In this document: one piece after another, positions 36,211-45,647 of the stretch | Layout: every line of letters starts with the position of its first letter | Position numbering within the stretch: the first letter of the stretch is position 1 | Source of the DNA: Picocystis sp. L7 | Lineage: Eukaryota > Chlorophyta > Picocystophyceae > Picocystales > Picocystaceae | Assembly (NCBI GenBank): GCA_020975725.1 | Contig: QXJR01000007.1 | Coordinates: 682,001-746,000, forward strand | Direction of reading: 5' to 3' | DNA: 64,000 nt | Notes under the pieces: model-generated | Database searches by the model: none | What the model was told of the DNA's origin: nothing | Seen by the model: only the letters and a program-made list of their open reading frames with translations | Position numbers and translations under genes: made by a program

Positions 36211-37749
36211 CTAATCTAGGTGCTCAGTGAAGCAGTCCTGCCGCACCACAGCCCACGGGTTGGGATCGAACTCAACTTCATCGCGTTCCTCTGGAAGTGG
36301 ACAGCAAAGTACATGAGTTTTGCGTGGTACGTGGTCCCAATCAATCCCCCAACCTTGTATTTCATGCCAGGTCTTATAAGGGACGTTTACGAGCAAATCA
36401 TAGGCAACGTCCTGGTCTTCCCTAGCATATGCGACTCGCACCGCAGGATCCACTACGACTTCCCTATACCCATTCATATAGAAGTCTCTGCAGATCAAAG
36501 AACACTCTGAAGCTGCGCATTCATCTGGGTTGTGAGATCGGAATCTAACCCCGCTCTCGAGAAAGGGTGCTGGGCTCAGCACTGCAAGGCCATTCCAACA
36601 GCAATGTACCGGAAAAGGCATGCCGAATTCAATTCGCATTCTTGAGTAGGAATGCTCCACGTAGGGGGGAAAGTTGGAAAACATGTGGCCTGTTGCATCC
36701 CGTGCAACCCACACATCGTAGAAGAGAAGGTGCTCGCTTGGAGGGGTGCGGGTCACATCCAGTCCACAGGCCATGTCCGTGTTGTGCAGGACGAGGCGCG
36801 TGATGTGGTCTCTGCAAAAGTACACGTCATTGATCAAAACCAGTTTGTCATACTTGACTCCTTTTTTCGTCTGTGAGAAGAACGGTTCAAGGATTCTGTT
36901 TCGGCAAGACGCAAGGAAGTCGATTCTATTTTGCTCAGCCTTTCTCTGATCCGGCCCAGACATGATCACATTCTTCACTCCTATGCTGTCTAAAAGCACT
37001 CTCAAAAACGCAAGCCACTGCGCGGTCTTATCCACGCTGCCGCTTTCGTATATCGACAAATATACATCCTCAAAACTTTCAAAATTAAGTATAGTCAATA
37101 CCAGCATGTACACGTAGTGCGGCATCAGTGGCTCGTTTTCGTGTAGGTTGGAAGCAATGAATATCTTTTTTCCACTGTAGGCGTCAGTTGGCAACGAAGG
37201 ATCGTGAGGACAATCTGCCACTTGATCTGCAAAAAATATATCGTCCAATACGTCATTCAATAGTCTTGCTAGCTCCTCCCGTCCACCTTCCTGCCGCTTG
37301 CTCCTGGAATTCCTGCTTCGTTCATTTGTTTGGAATTGCTTCAATCGTTCCTGCAAACGCGGGAGTAACTTTTCCCTGGCCTCCCTACGTGAGGACACGT
37401 CCTGTGGACCCTTGATATTGTCCTGACAGAGCTTGATCCAATCCTGCATCGTCTGGTTCTTGTCTCCTCGATCCATGAACCTGTGCATCCTCACGAGTTC
37501 TTTGAGCCCATTGCTCTGTGCAAGCGCCACAGGAACTGGGGTCGGGTCGACTTCCACGCCTGTGGGAGGCAACCAGGCATGCAGCACCGCGACCATCGTG
37601 GCCAGGGCCAGGGTGATGGCCACTACAGCTGCTGCCAACGCGTCTGTGGACACGCCATGTCTCTTCCTTCGCCTCCTCGAAGGTGCGCCCACCAGCATCC
37701 TCGATCCCTCCGACCCCAGGCTGTCACAACGAAACTGGACCCCAGCCAT
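36211..37749 (-). CDS. CAP59-type glycosyltransferase (cryptococcal mannosyltransferase 1 family)
   Basis: 512 residues from the ATG at 37749 (MAGVQFRCDS); the frame runs upstream to 38130 without leader-like sequence. Type II Golgi topology: basic RRRRKRH, then a TM at about 36-60. The luminal part has KKIFIASNLHENEPLMPHYV, VYLSIYESGSVDKTA, the acceptor/metal motif LINDVYFCRDH, LVLHNTDMACGLD, WVARDATG and CCWNGLAVLS. These are the blocks of the CAP59/CMT1 alpha-1,3-mannosyltransferase family known from fungal capsule synthesis. In an alga it would decorate wall or mucilage polysaccharide or glycoprotein; the exact sugar is not predictable. It ends 111 bp from the convergent sulfur transporter stop. 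Confidence 0.88.
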   Translation of the reverse strand: MAGVQFRCDSLGSEGSRMLVGAPSRRRRKRHGVSTDALAAAVVAITLALATMVAVLHAWLPPTGVEVDPTPVPVALAQSNGLKELVRMHRFMDRGDKNQTMQDWIKLCQDNIKGPQDVSSRREAREKLLPRLQERLKQFQTNERSRNSRSKRQEGGREELARLLNDVLDDIFFADQVADCPHDPSLPTDAYSGKKIFIASNLHENEPLMPHYVYMLVLTILNFESFEDVYLSIYESGSVDKTAQWLAFLRVLLDSIGVKNVIMSGPDQRKAEQNRIDFLASCRNRILEPFFSQTKKGVKYDKLVLINDVYFCRDHITRLVLHNTDMACGLDVTRTPPSEHLLFYDVWVARDATGHMFSNFPPYVEHSYSRMRIEFGMPFPVHCCWNGLAVLSPAPFLESGVRFRSHNPDECAASECSLICRDFYMNGYREVVVDPAVRVAYAREDQDVAYDLLVNVPYKTWHEIQGWGIDWDHVPRKTHVLCCPLPEERDEVEFDPNPWAVVRQDCFTEHLD

Positions 37750-38626
37750 CCCCCAGGGTCCCTGACCCCATCCCGTCTTCTCTATCACAGGTCCATCCAC
37801 CACCCCATCAGCTGCTGCTGGAAACGGTCGTGAAAAGAGACGAATCCATGCCGATTTTAGGTGCCACGCACACGTGCATGTGCACGGTGAAACAGCAAAC
37901 GAAACTAGGTCGTAGGTGAAGCAGAAAGCCCCCGTTGGGAACCAGGCTGCGAGGATGTGCGATGAAGAACCAGTGCCAAAGCGCTGGAAAGGAAGAGTCA
38001 GAAGGACGAACACAGGTGGAAAGCTCATGCACCATTCGACCGAGAACACAGCAAGTATTTCGAAGACACTCATGGTCTTCCTAGAGGGCAGCACTGGTGA
38101 GGAGATGTGAGCGGTACAATGGCGTTTCAAACGGCTCGCACTGTGTCGACCAGACCCCTGTGCTATGTGACCCCGATGCTTGTTTTATTCCCATGCATGC
38201 AGCTTTGGTACAGAAGTAAAGGTGTTTGCGTATCAATTGAAACACATCTACAGTGCTGGAAACTGCACCGACCTGCTTCACCTGGTTGTACCCTGGACTT
38301 GGCACCACGTTTGGATGGGCATTTGACCGTGACATATAAAAGGCGAGAGAAGAGATTCCCAAGTGTGCTAGTCTCCTCACGTGCAGGAGTGGAAAGGCTG
38401 CTCCAGATGGCTTCCCATTCCTCCGATCGAGGCCAGCCTCTTTCATTCCAAAAGGATCCAAACCTGGCTTTCTACCCGGGAGAGTACCCGTACGCCGTAC
38501 GGTGACCGGACGGCGACCCCAGCAGGGCGTCTGCCCAGGGTCACAGGCAGAACTGGGGGTGTCCCTCCCTACAGGGCGGTGTGACACTTCGCACCTGCAC
38601 GTGCAAGCGATCGAAGGTCAGACAAC
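37750..38626. promoter_or_regulatory. Divergent region, CAP59 gene / CEP44
   Basis: About 880 bp. Open frames at 37750-38130 (-) and 38107-38505 (+) are not protein-like. A short dyad CCGTACGCCGTACGG occurs around 38490-38503. Nothing else recognised. Confidence 0.4.
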
Positions 38627-39684
38627 ATGCCGTCCACCGGAGACCCTGAAGGCAACCTTGCGCTCGTGAGAAGGGAACTGCGAAAGATCAAGTGTCCAGT
38701 GGACGTTTCGGAGGACCGGTGCGTGGCTGGAAGCACGAAGCGGGAGAGAAAGCTGGGAGTCGTGCGACAGGCGGGGAAAGGAACCGTCACGGGGGCTGAC
38801 CATTGATTTCTTGCCTGGCCTGGGGTTGCCGATTCAGACTCCTTGCTGGTGAACCGCAGGAATTTCTCCCTATGTTTCGATACATCCTCCTGGAATACTC
38901 CCAGCCGCTGAAGCACGCCCTTTTCGGAGACGCTGAACATCCGGAGGATTGGGACGAATGCAAGTTTGCCGATGCAATCTTTCGCGTGTGCAGGGACAAA
39001 TTGAACCTGCATCCAAGCTTGAACACGAAGCAGTTTCTCTCACAAGGGTTTTCGGAAAGGAAGCTTATCTTGCTGGTGGATGTAATATCGGTTTGTAGGA
39101 GCAGGAATGTCGATCTGCAGCGTCAGCTACGCGTAGGCAGCAAGCGCATCACCTCTGCAGAGGTTCGGCACCTGTGCGAGCTGTCAAAGCCCCGGCGTCT
39201 CGCACCTGGTTCGAACAATGGGCGTAGATCTGTTCTGGACCCGGTTTCTTCGTTGGACAAGGTCCCAGAGGATTCAGGTCGTCTTCGAATGGAAGAGCAG
39301 CTTGCTGACCTTGCGGGTACGTTGGAGAAGCTGGCAACGGACATCGCTTCGATGGACCAGCACGTGGATGCGATGCGATTGTCTCACACCCAGGAGATCC
39401 AGAGTCTTCATTCTCGCATGGACCACCTGGAATCTCGATTGGAACGTTCGACTGCGACGGATGTGCCTTCATCCTCCGATCCTGTGGCTTGCACAGGACC
39501 ACCAGAGGATCCAGGTTCGGATGTTTGGCCGATGGATCCCCTGCAGGAGGCTCGTTTTCCTCACCAGGACCCTCCCGGCATCGACGTGCATGCACGATTG
39601 CGTCGTGAATCCACCCAGGAGCTCGTGCAAGCCGTCCGAAACAACTGCCATTCGGCTCGTGCCCTCTTGGCCACCCTCTTGTGA
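38627..39684 (+). CDS. CEP44: Centrosomal protein CEP44 (two exons)
   Basis: Coding exons 38627-38718 and 38838-39684 (312 residues). Splicing joins CPVDVSED-R31 to LLAGEPQEFLPMF, which aligns without gaps to the N-terminal CEP44 domain (human YPEEV...GLIKGDPAASLPI). The conserved continuation is seen: LLEYSQPLKHALF, FADAIFRVCRDKLNLHPSL, TKKQF-like NTKQFLSQGFSERKLILLVDVI. A coiled coil at about residues 180-235 (EEQLADLAGTLEKLATDIAS) corresponds to the central coil of animal CEP44. Animal CEP44 sits on the inner centriole wall and is needed for centriole-to-centrosome conversion. Its presence implies centrioles or basal bodies at some life stage. The tail (residues 240-312) is not conserved. 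Confidence 0.85.
38719..38837 (+). other. Spliceosomal intron of CEP44 (119 nt, phase 2)
   Basis: Donor CCG|GTGCGTGG, branch-like GGCTGACC (CTGAC 38796-38800), acceptor TTCAG|A. CTGAC lies 37 nt before the AG end. Removal restores the family alignment, while read-through hits a stop soon after. Confidence 0.8.
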
Positions 39685-39820
39685 CGTGTCGGCAATGCCC
39701 CCCCCCCCATCCCCTCCTGGGATCCCCTCGTGTTAAGTTCGAAGTTAAGCACGTGCCGAGAGGCGTGGGGATTCGGTCGATGGCGTCGGAAATGGCCATT
39801 TCGGATCGGATCCGACGAAG

Positions 39821-41164
39821 ATGGCGACGGTTCCAGGAGCCGCTTCGGCGAGCGCTGGGCTCCAGAAGTGGCTGAGAAGCAAGGGAATGGAAAACCAGGT
39901 CGTGGAACTGAGACAGGTGGGCGTGGAAGGACGTGGACTGGTGGCCAACCGGCGCATCCGGAAAGGGGAACGCTTGCTGCAGGTGCCACGTGATGCCGTG
40001 CTCGACGCAGAAATGGCGGCGAAACTGTCGCCTCTGGCCAGGAGGGTGATGCAAGAAGAGGGAGACGAATGGGCCGTGATGGCAACCTATCTCGCCGAAA
40101 CACGGGCCAGGAGCGAACGAGGCAAGGCAAGCGAGTACGAACCGTACGTCCAAGCGCTGCCCAAATCCACCGGATGTGTGTTTGAATGGACGCCCAAGGA
40201 AGTGCAGACGCTGCTGAGAGGATCGTGCGTCCAAGAAGACGCACAGATGCTCCAAAAGCAGCTGCAGGAGGCCGTCGCCTTGGTCTTGGAAGCGACCAAG
40301 TCCTGCAAAGAGGATTCGCACATCAAGCTGGATGCCAAAGGGATCACCTGGGCCTACAGTCAGCTTCTGTCTAGGATGGTGCGGCTGGAAAGCGATGATG
40401 GCCTACTGTCCCTCGTGCCGTGGGCGGATATGCTCAACCACAGCACATCCTGCAATGCACACATCGATTGGGATCCCCAATCCAAGGCGGTGGTCCTGCG
40501 CACGGATCGAGACTATGACCAAGGGGAGCAGGTCTACGCTTCCTATGGCAATCGGTCCAGTGGGGAGTTGTTACTAAGCTACGGATTCGTGCCTGCTTTA
40601 GGAACCAATCCATACGACATGGCCAAACTGAAGCTTTGTGTGGATCCCAGAGATCCCATGGCCGAGGCCAAGGAGGCCTTGCTTGAGGAGCTGGGGCTGG
40701 GTTTCGAGGAGTCCTTTCCCGTGCGAATCGACGGCATTCCAGATGTCCTTCTCAAATATGCTCGTTTAGTGGCAGCCGAGGGGAAGAACAGGGAGGATCT
40801 GATGACGCTTGGGAAAAGCCTGTTGTTTGATGCAAGAAACGGTCCCATTTCGGTGGATTTGGAGATCAAGGCACGTAGGCTGCTGGTGGAAGCATGCCAG
40901 AAGGCACTGAAGGGGTATCCGAAAACGATGGAGGAAGACCGTCAAGCCATGAAGACGTTTGGCGACGTGGAGGAGGAGTCTGCCATGGCAGAGACGCCAC
41001 CGGGAAGGGTCAGTGCCGCGGCAGCATTGCGGGTGCGAGAGAGGCAAATTCTGAACCGAGCAGAATTTTCATTGCGTGATCAGGTGCGGCTGCTGAAGAC
41101 AGAAGGGGTTGCCAAGCCGCAGGAGAACTCGGTGAAGGGATTTTTGGACCGTCTCTTCAAGTGA
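39821..41164 (+). CDS. SET-domain lysine methyltransferase, RuBisCO LSMT/SETD-like
   Basis: 447 residues, ATG at 39821 (MATVPGAASASAGLQKWLRS). The SET domain is split by the long iSET insert typical of the plant LSMT/SETD3/SETD6 group: VEGRGLVANRRIRKGERLLQVP at the start, then WADMLNHSTSC (the NHS cofactor motif), YDQGEQVYASYGNRSSGELLLSYGF. The RuBisCO-substrate-binding helical domain follows (GIPDVLLKYARLVAA, LLVEACQKALKGYP, LRVRERQILNRAEF). Members methylate RuBisCO large subunit, fructose-bisphosphate aldolase, actin or other non-histone targets. The Ala/Ser-rich leader is weak as a transit peptide, so the compartment is open. Confidence 0.9.
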   Translation: MATVPGAASASAGLQKWLRSKGMENQVVELRQVGVEGRGLVANRRIRKGERLLQVPRDAVLDAEMAAKLSPLARRVMQEEGDEWAVMATYLAETRARSERGKASEYEPYVQALPKSTGCVFEWTPKEVQTLLRGSCVQEDAQMLQKQLQEAVALVLEATKSCKEDSHIKLDAKGITWAYSQLLSRMVRLESDDGLLSLVPWADMLNHSTSCNAHIDWDPQSKAVVLRTDRDYDQGEQVYASYGNRSSGELLLSYGFVPALGTNPYDMAKLKLCVDPRDPMAEAKEALLEELGLGFEESFPVRIDGIPDVLLKYARLVAAEGKNREDLMTLGKSLLFDARNGPISVDLEIKARRLLVEACQKALKGYPKTMEEDRQAMKTFGDVEEESAMAETPPGRVSAAAALRVRERQILNRAEFSLRDQVRLLKTEGVAKPQENSVKGFLDRLFK

Positions 41165-41265
41165 AAGGTCATCCTCCCACTGGCGAGGTGCGTCTGACAC
41201 TTTATTTCCCATTCCAACATCTCCGTCCTTTGGTGCAATAATAGGAGGGCCTTCTTCCTCTTTCC

Positions 41266-41859
41266 TCATTCGATGTCGAATTCTTTTCGGAGTTGCACGC
41301 ACCACCTGTCCACTCTTTCTTCGGTGAGTTCCGGTTGGTTGTCGTCGTCCAAAACCAGTCCCACAAACTTGTGGTCGAGTTTTGCCCTAGACCTGTCGAA
41401 CTCGTATCCATCCAGGTCCGTTTTTCCCACCATCTTCGCGCCTCGCATCTGCATCTTCTCCCACACGATTCCGACGCCGTCGGCGAAGTGCTTGGCGTAG
41501 GCCTTCTGGTCTCCGAATCCAAACACCGCCACTCGCTTTCCGTCCATGTCGGTGGGATTGGTGTACGGCGGAAGGATATTGTCCCAGTCGAGTGCGGACA
41601 CTTGGTGGTCGCTCCAGAGGTAGCTTGGCGCTCCACAGATGATCCCTTTGGGATGTTCCGACATCTGCTGGGACGTGGTGGTTCGTACGAGCTGTGGCTC
41701 GCTCACCGCGTCGCCCAGGCGCTCCTTGATCATGTGCGCCACCCTTCGGGTCCTCAACGTGCCCGTGCTGTAGTACAACCCCACAGACGCGCGTGCATCC
41801 GTCCGAAACGGCGCATGGACGCGCCGTGACGCGCGTGCCGACGCCACTCCTCGCTTCAT
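41266..41859 (-). CDS. Long-chain flavodoxin with divergent FMN site
   Basis: 197 residues, ATG at 41859. An Arg/Ala-rich, acid-poor leader of about 26 residues (MKRGVASARASRRVHAPF) fits plastid import. The flavodoxin fold is clear: VGLYYSTGTLRTRRVAHMI (phosphate loop), IICGAPSYLWSD, GKRVAVFGFGDQKAYAKHF, GIVWEKMQMRGAKMVG, DGYEF, KFVGLVLDDDNQPELTEERV. Flavodoxin replaces ferredoxin as electron carrier under iron shortage. Odd: the phosphate loop reads STGTLRT, where the usual TxTGxT glycine is Leu, and the FMN-stacking Trp position in the second loop is Tyr (PSYL). It may bind FMN weakly or have a specialised role. A TTCACAAC half-site lies at 41934. Confidence 0.88.
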   Translation of the reverse strand: MKRGVASARASRRVHAPFRTDARASVGLYYSTGTLRTRRVAHMIKERLGDAVSEPQLVRTTTSQQMSEHPKGIICGAPSYLWSDHQVSALDWDNILPPYTNPTDMDGKRVAVFGFGDQKAYAKHFADGVGIVWEKMQMRGAKMVGKTDLDGYEFDRSRAKLDHKFVGLVLDDDNQPELTEERVDRWCVQLRKEFDIE

Positions 41860-42748
41860 GGTTGCTCTCTCTTCTCCTCTGTCGATGTACCCGGTGTGGA
41901 TGTCGCCCCAACCATTGTATCATTTCACAACACCCAAGAGGACCACGTGGGTGCATGACACAAGGAAGCAACCGCCCATCCCCTTGGGGAACATGCACCA
42001 ATGCACGCGTGGCAAGAGCTAGACCTACGCCGGCCGTGCGCACGGTCGTTCGGAGACGTCTTCCCCTCGTGCGTCGGCAAGAGGAGGTGCTCGCCATCGC
42101 GCGCGGAGGCCAATGAAGAGGGGAAGGGACCAACAAACTCGCTCTCCCTTCAAAAGACCAAGGGCATCGCCTAGGAAGACGCCTTCCGCACGATCTCCAC
42201 CTTGGATTCGTCGCATTGCGGTGTTCGATCGAGAATGCATCGCGATGCTTTTGAGACAACCGCTTCCTTTGTCGCCATGGCGATTGGCAAAGGCTCCACA
42301 CCTTCCGCACCAGAGCATCCAACTCGGACGAGAGAGCATGCCATCCTTCATGTGCACCGAAGACAGTGTCGTCGATTGCTACCTTACCAAGCCTCTCTCC
42401 ATGACTCACCCATCTCCGTCACTTGGCTCTCGTTGCTCTCTTCCCGATTCACGTTCCTTGAATTTCCAATTGCTCGACTCTTTCCACGAGGAATCCAATG
42501 GCGAGGTGCGATGGAAGACCGATCTTTCCTGGCAAGCATGGTGCCGAGGGAGAAGACTTTTCCTTGCCGATGGCACGTGGCAAGGGTCCCATCCTGGGGC
42601 GCGACCATCTCCTCAAGTCCTCGATTCCGATTGGTCAACACAAGACCTCCGCCAATCATCGAGCGGGACCAACCCGGCGGCGCCCCGACCTGGGTCCCCA
42701 GTCCCCCGACGGTTGTGAAGTTCACAACGTGGATCGACGCGCTCGGCG
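41860..42748. promoter_or_regulatory. 0.9-kb divergent region, flavodoxin / NAF1
   Basis: Contains a TTCACAAC half-site at 41934-41941 (75 bp upstream of the flavodoxin ATG) and an inverted GTTGTGAA-G-TTCACAAC pair at 42712-42728 (21 bp upstream of the NAF1 ATG). Open frames in between are not protein-like. Confidence 0.45.
42712..42728. promoter_or_regulatory. 17-bp inverted repeat GTTGTGAAGTTCACAAC
   Basis: Perfect 8-bp arms with a 1-nt spacer, 21 bp before the NAF1 start. Same half-site as at 4270 and 33856; spacing differs (0, 1 and 8 nt). Confidence 0.5.
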
Positions 42749-43939
42749 ATGGCCATGGACGAGCCGCGTTTGGCCGACGATGCCGGGCTTTCTGTGGCCG
42801 CAGCAGCAGCAGCAGCGGCCATGGAGATGCAGCAAGGCGCAGTAGAGGTTCAGGAGGAGCGAGATCCGCGCTTGCCGAACCTGCTGGAGCTGCAGTACGC
42901 CAGCAGTGCGTCGGAATCGGAATCCGACACCAGCACCGACGAGGAGAGCGGAGCGGACGCCGATTCCTCTGCAGGAGAGGATGCGACTGGGAAATTGGAC
43001 GAGGAGAGGGTGCATCTGGTGGAGGAGATGCGAGCCGCCGGAGTGTTCGACGTGGAGGAAGGTTCCGACGAAGAACAATTGCCCAGGACCAAGAATGAAC
43101 AGCTGGGAATGCCACCTCCGAAACCCATCGAATTGGATGTCTCCGATTCCTGGGAAGTGATCCTGGCTGGTGCCGTCTCGGCTGTGGTGGAAGGGGTCGT
43201 TGTTGTGCAGGGAAATCCGGGAAGCGAAGTCCTCGATGAGGGCACAATACTGGTGCTGGAAGATCGCACCAAATTGGGAAGGGTGGAAGAGGTGTTTGGA
43301 CCAGTCACCATGCCGTTCTACAATTTCAGGTATTCTGAAGGCAATGCGCTGCCAGAAAGTGTTCGAACGGGGGTGTCGATATATGCCGTGTCACAGGCAG
43401 CAAGTTTTGTCAAACCGGAAGAGCTTGATTCCAAGGGATACGACGCTTCTGGGGTCCACGACGAGGAACTCCCACCGGAGGAGGTGGACTACTCTGACGA
43501 CGAAGAAGAAGCCAGAGCAAAGAGGAAGGCGAAAGCCAAGAGAAAGGGAAACGACAAACCTCCACAGGCTCGGCAAATGCCTCCCAAGAGAGGCCCGCAC
43601 CCTGTCAGACAAGACGGGCGAGCATCGCAAGGACTGGGAAGAGGCCAAGGAGGTTCGGCATCGGCGCCTCACTATCCCAGTGGACTCCACCAATACCCTT
43701 CTGGATCGGGCTTCAGGCCACAGTTTCAACCCACACAGCACCAACAATGGTATGGACAGGCACCTTCGCCCATGCCCCCTGCACAGCCACATGGACCAGG
43801 TTATCCTCCACACCCTCACCAGCAATCGGCGCAAGATGCTTATGCAGCCTACTACGAGTGTTTGCGGGCTTGGAGTGCATCGACGGGCATGCCCATGCCT
43901 TACCCTCCTCCGGGCCCTCCGCCTCCGGGCCGCCAGTAA
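42749..43939 (+). CDS. NAF1: H/ACA snoRNP assembly factor NAF1
   Basis: 396 residues, ATG at 42749. Layout is that of NAF1: an acidic/Ser-rich N-terminal region (SASESESDTSTDEESG), a central Gar1-like beta-barrel at about residues 125-225 (WEVILAGAVSAVVEGVVVVQ, GTILVLEDRTKLGRVEEVFG, PFYNFRY), then an acidic-basic linker (VDYSDDEEEARAKRKAKAKR) and a Pro/Gln/Gly-rich tail. NAF1 binds Cbf5/dyskerin and escorts nascent H/ACA snoRNPs until GAR1 replaces it; it acts in the nucleus. The Ala run near the N-terminus (SVAAAAAAAAMEM) is a codon-repeat tract. The divergent neighbour is the flavodoxin gene. Confidence 0.88.
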   Translation: MAMDEPRLADDAGLSVAAAAAAAAMEMQQGAVEVQEERDPRLPNLLELQYASSASESESDTSTDEESGADADSSAGEDATGKLDEERVHLVEEMRAAGVFDVEEGSDEEQLPRTKNEQLGMPPPKPIELDVSDSWEVILAGAVSAVVEGVVVVQGNPGSEVLDEGTILVLEDRTKLGRVEEVFGPVTMPFYNFRYSEGNALPESVRTGVSIYAVSQAASFVKPEELDSKGYDASGVHDEELPPEEVDYSDDEEEARAKRKAKAKRKGNDKPPQARQMPPKRGPHPVRQDGRASQGLGRGQGGSASAPHYPSGLHQYPSGSGFRPQFQPTQHQQWYGQAPSPMPPAQPHGPGYPPHPHQQSAQDAYAAYYECLRAWSASTGMPMPYPPPGPPPPGRQ

Positions 43940-44123
43940 GTCATGTTCTCCCAACTTCTCAGCCTGCGCGCTACACGTTCGCTCCTTTTCTGCCACGCCT
44001 ATCCTTCGAACGAGCCGCTTTGGAACAGGCTCCCTGGGGCAATGCGCATTTCTTCGCATACGTTGTGTTTCCGTTGTAGATTCACCCCACATGGTACGAT
44101 TGTGTGTTGGGGGTGGCTATAGC

Positions 44124-44131
44124 TGTCGACA
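44124..44131. promoter_or_regulatory. TGTCGACA palindrome upstream of the AGE-family gene
   Basis: CTGTCGACATT lies about 70 bp before the ATG at 44201. It is the fourth gene-proximal copy of this octamer in the window. Confidence 0.4.
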
Positions 44132-44200
44132 TTTTCGAGGGAACACACAGGACACACGGCGTCGGACACCGCGCTCGGCGCCAACCGACGAGCGCACGCC

Positions 44201-45469
44201 ATGACGGGGATCGTGAGGCGTCTCTTGATGCACACCGTTGCCTTGGTCTTGATCCTGGGCAAGCAGATGGCGAGTGGAGTGGAATATCGCACTGTGCGAC
44301 GGTTGGCGTCGCAGATGCTGGAGGAGGAAGTGGCGTTCTGGGTGAATTACGGCAAGGATCCCAATGGAGGTTTCTATGGACTTGTAGACGAAAGAGGACG
44401 TCCAGATCCTTTTGCCGAGAAGGGACTTGTGCAGCAGTCTCGCCACTTGTACACTTTTACGACCTTGTCGGAGGCATGGGACTGGCGCCTGGACCTGGTG
44501 GAGATTGCCCAGGAGCAATACCAATTCTTGAGAAAGTACCACAATCCGGAGACGGGTCTCTTCTATTTCAAAAAGGATCATTCGGGAGAGAGGATAGTCG
44601 ATGCAGGCAGCAGCTTGTATGCGAATGCACAAGCCATCTATGCCTTGGCCACCTATGGGAAATTGATGGAAGATGGCGAAGCTGTGCAGCTTGCACTTGA
44701 GTGTTTTACCGCCATAGACGCGGCCAATCACGACCCAATTCATGGTGGCTACACAGAAGAAAGCATGGACATCGCCTTATTCAAAGGAGCAGATAAAGCA
44801 AGCAACACACATCTGCACGTGATGGAGGCTCTGTTAGCCCTGTATCAAGCAACGGGAAACGCAATGGTACACGAAAGGCTGGATGAGCTGCTCACACTCC
44901 TGTCGGACAAGGTATACAACCCAGCGTCAGAAGCGTTTGCTGTCGAGTTGCACTACAAAGACTGGAGCGCGATTCCCGGCTCTACAATCGGATATGGCCA
45001 TGCTCTGGAAGCGGCATGGCTGATGCAATTGGCCGGGGAGACGCTCGGAAAAAACGAAAGCACCCTGGCTGAATCGATCACAAAGCGGGCGCTCTCACAC
45101 AGCTTTGATGCTACACAGGGCGGGGTATTCAATGAGGCCGATAGAGACGGCACTTTCTTGACATCCAACAAGATATGGTGGCCACAGTACGAGGCCCTTC
45201 TTGCTTTGGACATGGTGTATTCTAGCACCCTCAATTCACAAATCCTCGAGCAGTTACTGTCTATTCTCAGGTGGATCTACCGTAAACAAAATGATCGAAA
45301 TTTTGGCGTTTCCCATTGGGAGGTGGACAGGCGTGGGGAGCCTCGTGGCAAGAAATTGGACCTGAGTAGCGAATGGAAGGCCAGCTACCACTCTGTCCGC
45401 GGTTTGATTCAACTCTCTTCGGGTGGAAACGAAGGGCAAAATAGCATCCTTGTCCAGCAGAGACCTTAA
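44201..45469 (+). CDS. Secreted AGE-family sugar 2-epimerase (cellobiose/mannobiose or acylglucosamine 2-epimerase type)
   Basis: 422 residues, ATG at 44201. A signal peptide is visible (RRLLMHTVALVLILGKQMASG). The alpha6/alpha6-barrel follows with family blocks WVNYGKDPNGGFYGLVDERG, GLVQQSRHLYTFT, NTHLHVMEALLALY, GYGHALEAAWLM, WWPQYEALLA and FGVSHWEVDRRGEP. The His residues in HLH, GHALEA and SHWE correspond to the catalytic/binding histidines of AGE and cellobiose 2-epimerases. The family epimerises the C2 carbon of free sugars or disaccharides. A secreted or ER form is less usual than the cytosolic enzyme; together with the CAP59 transferase and Asp-box protein it suggests extracellular glycan handling. 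Substrate unknown. Confidence 0.85.
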   Translation: MTGIVRRLLMHTVALVLILGKQMASGVEYRTVRRLASQMLEEEVAFWVNYGKDPNGGFYGLVDERGRPDPFAEKGLVQQSRHLYTFTTLSEAWDWRLDLVEIAQEQYQFLRKYHNPETGLFYFKKDHSGERIVDAGSSLYANAQAIYALATYGKLMEDGEAVQLALECFTAIDAANHDPIHGGYTEESMDIALFKGADKASNTHLHVMEALLALYQATGNAMVHERLDELLTLLSDKVYNPASEAFAVELHYKDWSAIPGSTIGYGHALEAAWLMQLAGETLGKNESTLAESITKRALSHSFDATQGGVFNEADRDGTFLTSNKIWWPQYEALLALDMVYSSTLNSQILEQLLSILRWIYRKQNDRNFGVSHWEVDRRGEPRGKKLDLSSEWKASYHSVRGLIQLSSGGNEGQNSILVQQRP

Positions 45470-45647
45470 TGAAAGAATTGGCACTACGCGCCTACCACCG
45501 CACCTTGTCACAGGGCCACGGAGCTTTAGTTTTTCTCTGCTGGTGCATTGGCCGGCCCGGTACGAGCTCCCGCCCTTGGAGAGCGCCTGCTTTTCTCGTT
45601 GGTCCTACCAACAGCAGCTTGCGTTCTGCTCTGTTCTTTGCACTGTA

